NCBI GenBank assembly: GCA_013202335.1
Contig: JABMQR010000343.1
Location: forward strand, 1-10,606
Length of the DNA stretch: 10,606 nucleotides
Reading direction: 5' to 3'
DNA from: Bacteroidota bacterium
GTDB taxonomy: Bacteria; Spirochaetota; Spirochaetia; JABMQR01
The translations under genes were made by a program, and so were the position numbers. The notes under the pieces were generated by a model. The model made no database searches. It was not told the DNA's origin and saw only the letters and a program-made list of their open reading frames with translations. This document shows positions 6,437 to 10,606 of this stretch, one piece after another (the stretch's first letter is position 1; each line of letters begins with the position of its first letter).

Positions 6437-6483
6437 GAAATGATTCATTTGCCCTAACAGGATAAATAATCTACAATAAGTGT

Positions 6484-7443
6484 GTGATTTCAACTGTAAG
6501 AGAATCTTTAGAAAAAATCAATATCACTGCAGCAGTACTGTTCAATGAACCTTTGAAAAACTACACTTCATTAAAATGCGGTGGGCCGGCAGATATGTTT
6601 ATTCAACCTGAAAATCTATCTGAAGTCAGAAAAATTTTACTTTTTGCTAAGCAGCACTCTATTCCGATCACTTTCTTAGGAAAAGGAACCAATGTACTTG
6701 TTTCCGACAGTGGAATCCGGGGGATTACTCTTCAGACTGAGAACTTGCGCAAATTAACTCTATGTGATACATCAATTACGGTTGAATGTGGAACTAATAT
6801 GGATACTCTTGTAACTACAGCAGCAGATCATGGGCTTCAGGGATTAGAGATGTTTTATGGTCTTCCCGGCACAATTGGCGGATCAATATTTGGTAATGCC
6901 GGGTGCTTTGGCAGTGAGATTTCTGATCTTCTTGAATGGGTGGACGTTATTACCCGTGATGGAGAAATAGTTCGAATTCAGACTGAAGATGCTGATTTTA
7001 CTTACCGATCATCAATTTTTTTGAAAAATTCAGAATTTATCGGGCAATTGCATTTTTCTTTCAAGAATTCTGCATCACCAAGTAAATTGAAACAGAAGTG
7101 TGAGTATTATCGTTTACAGCGGGAGAATAAAGGGCACTACACCGCTCCTTCTGCAGGTTCTGTATTTAAGAAACCTGATGTACCTAAAGAGCACCCATGT
7201 TTTGGATTATCTGCAGGTAAACTTATCGAGAAATCCGGTTTGAGCGGCTTCTCGATTAATGGAGCTGTTATAGCTGATTATCATGCAAATTTCATCATAA
7301 ATCCTGATCAGAAGGCTTCTGCTAATGATGTAATTCAATTGATTAAGATTGTTCAAAAAAGGGTAAAACATATGTTCGGAATTGATCTAAAATGCGAAGT
7401 CCGCTTTCTTGGGGATACGGACTTCCGCTCAGCACCCATCTGA
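6484..7443 (+). CDS. murB: UDP-N-acetylenolpyruvoylglucosamine reductase
   Basis: Second committed step of peptidoglycan precursor synthesis: NADPH- and FAD-dependent reduction of UDP-GlcNAc-enolpyruvate to UDP-MurNAc in the cytoplasm. At 319 aa it is normal length. The FAD-binding domain contains NYTSLKCGGPADMF (26-39), GKGTNVLVSD (66-75) and GLPGTIGGSIFGNAGCFG (126-143). The YRSS motif is at 174-177. The catalytic serine is S226 (APSAGSVFKKP), and the C-terminal catalytic glutamate is E305 (CEVRFLG). SAGKLIEKSGLSGF (243-256) is a further family motif. The start is the GTG at 6484, because an in-frame TAA at 6463-6465 leaves no upstream ATG. There is no well-placed Shine-Dalgarno; the nearest AGGA is 21 nt away. 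Twenty-nine bases separate it from mgtE, so the two are probably cotranscribed. Confidence 0.95.
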   Translation: MISTVRESLEKINITAAVLFNEPLKNYTSLKCGGPADMFIQPENLSEVRKILLFAKQHSIPITFLGKGTNVLVSDSGIRGITLQTENLRKLTLCDTSITVECGTNMDTLVTTAADHGLQGLEMFYGLPGTIGGSIFGNAGCFGSEISDLLEWVDVITRDGEIVRIQTEDADFTYRSSIFLKNSEFIGQLHFSFKNSASPSKLKQKCEYYRLQRENKGHYTAPSAGSVFKKPDVPKEHPCFGLSAGKLIEKSGLSGFSINGAVIADYHANFIINPDQKASANDVIQLIKIVQKRVKHMFGIDLKCEVRFLGDTDFRSAPI

Positions 7444-7460
7444 ATTAACTCTAATTTACC

Positions 7461-7466
7461 AGGAGG
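7461..7466 (+). promoter_or_regulatory. ribosome binding site of mgtE
   Basis: AGGAGG, the best Shine-Dalgarno in the window, 6 nt before the ATG at 7473. It fixes the mgtE start. Confidence 0.85.
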
Positions 7467-7472
7467 AAAAGT

Positions 7473-8819
7473 ATGAGCAATATTCTTGAACACTATTTGG
7501 AATATCACGATAAAATGTCTCAAAAAGAAAAAATTGATTTTTTGAATGATATCTCATTTTCTGACCTCCTTGAGGCATGGCAGGAACTGGATGCTGAAGA
7601 GGCACTGACTGTTTTTGTAGATCTCCCCATGAACATAAAAACGGATTTAATACCGGAATTAAGCGATCACGATCAGGAATTCATTATTTCCGGACTTTCA
7701 GCACAAAACAAAAAAACACTTTTTAAAATGATGGAACCCGATGACCTTGTTGATATTATGCAAAGTGCCAGCAAAGAGGTTCGTGACGCCGTCTGGGAAA
7801 ACCTGAGTGAGGACGGCAAACGCGAGATGCTTTTTCTGCTTAGATATGATGAAGATGATGCTGCCGGACTTATGACTCCCCGATTCCTTGCCGTACAAGC
7901 AGGAATTACTATTGCTCAGGCGATTCAGTTTATCAGAGCAAATTGTAATTCAGTTGAGTTTCTGTTTAGTATTTATGTTATTGATAAGCTCGAACGCCTA
8001 ATTGGTATTATTACTATGAAGGAACTTCTCGCTGCAAAGGATGAAGTGAAAATATCTGCTCTCATCCAGGAAAAAGTTGTTAGTGTTTATGATGATACTG
8101 ATCAGGAAGATGTAGCAAGAATAATGGAAGAGAATGATATGGCAGCCATTCCAGTTATTAACCATGATCATGTACTAATCGGTATTGTCACCTTTGACGA
8201 CATCATTGATGTCATCAGAGAAGAACAAACAGAAGATGTGTACAAGATGGGTGCTATGAGCGGTTCCTCAGAATCGTATTTAGATAGTTCAATCTGGGCT
8301 CTTGTCAGGAAAAGAGTCCCCTGGCTTATTGTCCTGCTGCTAATGGGTACAATTTCAGCAAATATTCTTAACCAATATACTTCGCTTATGGCTGGAGCAG
8401 CCTTTTTGGTAATATTTATGCCTGTTATTACTCAAACTGGCGGAAATACCGGCAGTCAATCTTCTACCCTAATGATTCGTGGGCTTGCAACGGGAGAGAT
8501 TCAATTTAAAGAAATCTTTAAAATTCTGGGAAGAGAATTCCTGATCGGAATCCTGTTGGGTGTATTAACCGGTGCTGTAATAATTCTCAGAAGCATATTA
8601 CTTCCTCCGGGTGTCGGCATTTACGAAGGAGTAGTCATAGGATTCTCCCTTATGCTGGTAGTACTGCTCTCTAATTTACTTGGAACAATAGCTCCACTGC
8701 TTATTCACAAGGCAGGATTTGATCCAACTGTCATGTCAGCACCATTAATGGCAACTTTGATTGATATTTGCGGGTATGCAATTTATTTTGAAACAGCAAG
8801 ATACTTGTTGCATTTATAA
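7473..8819 (+). CDS. mgtE: magnesium transporter, MgtE family
   Basis: A Mg2+ channel/transporter of the inner membrane, 448 aa, typical length. Domain order: the acidic superhelical MgtE N domain (about 20-128), a CBS pair (about 134-250, with AAGLMTPRFLAV at 130-141 and the second repeat ending near FDDIIDVI at 241-248), a connecting helix, and a five-helix membrane domain (about 282-448). The family signature TQTGGNTGSQSSTLMIRGLA (320-339) is present. An Asp at 431 (ATLIDICGYAIYF) matches the pore aspartate of Thermus MgtE. In the family, Mg2+ bound by the N and CBS domains closes the pore. The gene lies 29 bp after murB with a strong ribosome binding site. I see no M-box-like leader, so control is probably at protein level or through the murB promoter. 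Confidence 0.96.
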   Translation: MSNILEHYLEYHDKMSQKEKIDFLNDISFSDLLEAWQELDAEEALTVFVDLPMNIKTDLIPELSDHDQEFIISGLSAQNKKTLFKMMEPDDLVDIMQSASKEVRDAVWENLSEDGKREMLFLLRYDEDDAAGLMTPRFLAVQAGITIAQAIQFIRANCNSVEFLFSIYVIDKLERLIGIITMKELLAAKDEVKISALIQEKVVSVYDDTDQEDVARIMEENDMAAIPVINHDHVLIGIVTFDDIIDVIREEQTEDVYKMGAMSGSSESYLDSSIWALVRKRVPWLIVLLLMGTISANILNQYTSLMAGAAFLVIFMPVITQTGGNTGSQSSTLMIRGLATGEIQFKEIFKILGREFLIGILLGVLTGAVIILRSILLPPGVGIYEGVVIGFSLMLVVLLSNLLGTIAPLLIHKAGFDPTVMSAPLMATLIDICGYAIYFETARYLLHL

Positions 8820-8835
8820 GATCCTCATGTATCTG

Positions 8836-10209
8836 TCAAATTCCTGCAACTACTGCTGCCTGATATTTTCCGGTAGTATCAGCATTAACAGTAACCTGCA
8901 GCTCCTCACTAGTAAATTTCAACTCTATACGACTTTTTTGGACAATTCCTGAAAAATCAATTTTATATGAACAGGAAACATTTCCTGTCTCAAAACTCAA
9001 CTCAATACTTTTATCTCTCTCTACATAGTGTCGGTCAGTATAAGCTGCAGAAAATCCCATTACTATTTCCAGAGCCCCAAATTTCAGTTTGCAATCTGCA
9101 TTGAGCGCTCTATACACAGAAATTTTCTGTCCATTCACCGGGTAGGAATAGAGCAGAAAATCCTTTATCTTTATCACAGCTATTCCCAATTCTACTTCTG
9201 CATCTGTTGTACATGATCGCTCCGCCTGTATTTCTTCCTTAAAATTCCAGTCAACTGAATCTATTTCTTCAGATATTTCCATTGATATACTCAGTAATTT
9301 TGGCAGCTCCAATAGTAACGTACCGGTATGCAGAGCTGATATACTGCTGGAATTTTCAGGATAAATAATGGGATATGAGGGTGAATATATTGATTGAAAA
9401 TACTTAAGGTTAAGAAATTCTTTGTTCAGATAGAGAGCACCTCCAGCCATAAATCCACTCCGCCTGAATGAATCCAGAGAAACAAGCCCCATAATTCCAC
9501 TTCCAGCAAATTCATTTTCCCGGAAAAGCGTAATTCCGGCAGATAGCCCCTGCCTGGAATCAGACCTGGTCTGCAGCTCTTCAGGATACCATTCAGAATC
9601 TTCCAGAAGTTTTTCATCACTCTGAATTCCATGCAGCAGAGTGCCAATTTGGAGTGTTTGCTGCTGAAAGTGAGAAATTCCAAAGACACCTGTTCTATAA
9701 TGAGCTGTTTCATTCAATCCTGGAGGTACTGTATATGCATAAAGTGTAACAGGAGCGGCTAACCATGTCTCCCTTATCTCCCAACCAAACAGCAATTCAG
9801 GATATTTCCTGCTGTCACCTATAGCAGTAAAAGGTACTGGAATCAGGGAGACAGACACTGGTGAAAAGAGATCTTCATAACCATTTACTGAAAATGGGTT
9901 TTCCAGATAATGCAGTAACCCGCTAATATGTATTGATCCAAATTGGGAAAAGAAATTCTTATGATTATAGCGCAGAAATATCTCCGGAACTTCAGGTTCT
10001 GCCTGATTCAAAGCAACCCGGAAATCCCATCCAGTACCAGGAAATGATGTATTCAGTAAAATTTTTGATGTAATCCCGGTTTCGGTTGTACTTAGATTAA
10101 TTCGGGCACTAATACTTAACGGATTATCCGGAATCACCGCATTTAGTGCTTCAGGAACTATTGGACTGATAATAAGTATGGAAAGTAATAAACTAAATAG
10201 TATTCTCAT
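8836..10209 (-). CDS. exported protein of unknown family, probable outer-membrane beta-barrel
   Basis: 457 aa, family not recognised. Residues 1-24 form a clear signal peptide (MRILFSLLLSILIISPIVPE, then ALNA), with a likely cleavage after A24; there is no lipobox Cys. The rest has no hydrophobic helix long enough to cross a membrane. It is full of short alternating polar/hydrophobic segments rich in aromatic residues, Ser and Gly, split by turns with N, D, G and P, for example LNLKYFQSIYSPSYP, VSCSYKIDFSGIVQKSRIEL, and ALEIVMGFSAAYTD. This is the texture of outer-membrane or periplasmic beta proteins in diderm bacteria, including spirochaetes. The C-terminus (AAVVAGI) lacks the terminal Phe of classical proteobacterial porins. 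The start has only a weak AGAAG ribosome binding site. The gene converges on mgtE and is divergent from ackA, so the context gives no clue to its role. A periplasmic beta-rich protein is the alternative. Confidence 0.7.
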   Translation of the reverse strand: MRILFSLLLSILIISPIVPEALNAVIPDNPLSISARINLSTTETGITSKILLNTSFPGTGWDFRVALNQAEPEVPEIFLRYNHKNFFSQFGSIHISGLLHYLENPFSVNGYEDLFSPVSVSLIPVPFTAIGDSRKYPELLFGWEIRETWLAAPVTLYAYTVPPGLNETAHYRTGVFGISHFQQQTLQIGTLLHGIQSDEKLLEDSEWYPEELQTRSDSRQGLSAGITLFRENEFAGSGIMGLVSLDSFRRSGFMAGGALYLNKEFLNLKYFQSIYSPSYPIIYPENSSSISALHTGTLLLELPKLLSISMEISEEIDSVDWNFKEEIQAERSCTTDAEVELGIAVIKIKDFLLYSYPVNGQKISVYRALNADCKLKFGALEIVMGFSAAYTDRHYVERDKSIELSFETGNVSCSYKIDFSGIVQKSRIELKFTSEELQVTVNADTTGKYQAAVVAGI

Positions 10210-10342
10210 ACTTCTATAACTGAAATACTAGTAATAAATATTCAGATTCCCTAAAACTTATTGAATTTTTTACTGTAACATGACACAATATTCTATCACT
10301 TACATAGATCAATGAAACGAATAAAACACAATACAGAAGGAC

Positions 10343-10406
10343 AGTACAAAAGTACTTCAAAAAGTCTGGATCTGTTTCATCCTTGAACTTTTTACCAGTT
10401 TGTACT
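10343..10406. repeat. nested inverted repeats able to form alternative stem-loops
   Basis: An outer AGTACAAA (10343-10350) pairs with TTTGTACT (10399-10406), a middle AAAAAGT (10359-10365) with ACTTTTT (10387-10393), and an inner GGAT (10368-10371) with ATCC (10379-10382). This gives a long imperfect hairpin. The left outer arm can instead pair locally, AGTAC (10343-10347) with GTACT (10352-10356), so two folds are mutually exclusive. No T-run follows, so this is not a terminator. It lies between the divergent genes; its role is unknown. Confidence 0.45.
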
Positions 10407-10441
10407 ATGTCTGATATTCTATTATTAAATTCTGCAATAAG

Positions 10442-10470
10442 TTGATAAAACTATTACAATTTAATATGTT
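10442..10470 (+). promoter_or_regulatory. probable ackA promoter
   Basis: TTGATA (10442-10447), a 17-bp spacer and TATGTT (10465-10470) match sigma70 consensus at 5/6 and 4/6 bases. The expected start near 10477 gives a leader of about 73 nt before the ackA ATG. Confidence 0.45.
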
Positions 10471-10536
10471 CTGATTTTCTGGAAATAGTTGGATACATAT
10501 CTCATGGGTTAGAGTAAATAGATAAAGTAAGGGTGC

Positions 10537-10542
10537 GGAGGA
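10537..10542 (+). promoter_or_regulatory. ribosome binding site of ackA
   Basis: GGAGGA, 7 nt before the ATG at 10550. It favours this ATG over a second in-frame ATG at 10559, which would be too far away. Confidence 0.8.
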
Positions 10543-10549
10543 ATTTAGT

Positions 10550-10606
10550 ATGGTTATTATGACTCTCAATTGCGGCAGCTCATCTGTGAAATACCAGGTG
10601 TATGAC
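10550..10606 (+). CDS. ackA: acetate kinase, N-terminal fragment (cut by window end)
   Basis: The first 19 codons (MVIMTLNCGSSSVKYQVYD) are visible. The N-terminal motif LNxGSSSxKYQ is the first nucleotide-binding strand and turn of the acetokinase family, with Asn and the Ser cluster in the usual place and Lys after SSV. Acetate kinase interconverts acetyl phosphate and ADP with acetate and ATP, and in fermenting bacteria gives ATP by substrate-level phosphorylation in the cytoplasm. A propionate or butyrate kinase has a similar start, but NCGSSSVKYQ fits acetate kinase best. It has a strong ribosome binding site and a plausible promoter of its own. The gene is incomplete only because the window ends. 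Confidence 0.85.
   Translation, partial: MVIMTLNCGSSSVKYQVYD

Larger units (their letters stand above)
6096..6483. other. 388-bp divergent intergenic region (cysS/murB)
   Basis: AT-rich spacer that must hold the promoters of both cysS (leftward) and murB (rightward). I find no convincing -35/-10 pair for either gene, no frame worth calling apart from the cysS leader mini-ORFs, no tRNA and no terminator. It does hold a tandem 9-bp repeat (6309-6326), a tandem 11-bp repeat (6415-6436) and two copies of an 11-bp direct repeat (6272-6282, 6399-6409). Confidence 0.6.
10210..10549. other. 340-bp divergent intergenic region (exported-protein gene/ackA)
   Basis: AT-rich, with no frame worth calling. 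It contains a nested inverted-repeat structure (10343-10406), a plausible ackA promoter (10442-10470) and the ackA ribosome binding site. For the leftward gene I see only a weak candidate promoter on the minus strand around 10270-10300 (TTGATC, 16 bp, TATTGT). Confidence 0.55.

Noticed and set aside
6096..6483. M-box or T-box riboswitch upstream of murB-mgtE or cysS
   Set aside because: No T-box consensus element, no terminator hairpin and no GC-rich conserved M-box helices are visible; the region is mostly unstructured AT-rich DNA.
8860..8882. Inverted repeat CTGATA/TATCAG as a terminator for mgtE
   Set aside because: Only 6 bp with an 11-nt loop and no T-run on either strand; it lies in the coding end of the opposite gene.
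9426..9713. 95-codon minus-strand frame within the exported-protein gene
   Set aside because: A different frame on the same strand inside a longer gene with a signal peptide and consistent composition; no ribosome binding site.

Overview
The window is a moderately AT-rich stretch of a bacterial chromosome carrying ordinary housekeeping genes plus a few less familiar ones. The protein sequences fit a free-living or host-associated spirochaete (Spirochaetota). The evidence is a Hc1-type small histone-like gene, a diderm-style exported protein that looks like an outer-membrane beta-barrel, and the style of the ValRS, CysRS, MurB, MgtE and acetate kinase proteins. This assignment is an inference from recognition, not from a search. 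I see no insertion sequence, phage gene, CRISPR array, tRNA or rRNA.

Left part (1-3361). A 58-codon gene on the + strand (208-384) encodes a small Lys/Arg/Ala/Glu-rich protein resembling the N-terminal domain of Chlamydia Hc1. It converges on valS (minus strand, 455-3178), and one hairpin with T-runs on both strands (395-433) appears to terminate both genes. At the far left edge a minus-strand Shine-Dalgarno sequence suggests another gene starting just outside the window.

Middle (3306-6095, minus strand). cysS, an ECF sigma factor gene and a membrane anti-sigma factor gene form one tight unit. There are 27 nt between cysS and the sigma gene, and the sigma and anti-sigma genes overlap by 11 nt. 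A good intrinsic terminator follows at 3306-3337. The anti-sigma factor has a ZAS zinc motif inside, one membrane helix, and an unrecognised exported domain carrying two YDxDGN units, which could be an envelope sensor.

Right part (6096-10606). A 388-bp divergent intergenic region holds several short direct and tandem repeats. On its cysS side it also holds a chain of tiny ORFs linked by stop/start overlaps. From it murB and mgtE run rightward as a two-gene unit (29-bp gap). mgtE converges, with only 16 bp between, on a 457-codon gene for an exported protein of unknown family that is probably an outer-membrane beta-barrel. A second divergent region (10210-10549) has a nested inverted-repeat structure and a plausible promoter, and leads into the first 19 codons of acetate kinase, cut by the window end.

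No obviously new multi-gene system is visible. The parts most worth a second look are the cysS-linked ECF sigma/anti-sigma pair with its unusual sensor domain, the exported protein, the Hc1-like gene, and the structured or repeated intergenic regions.
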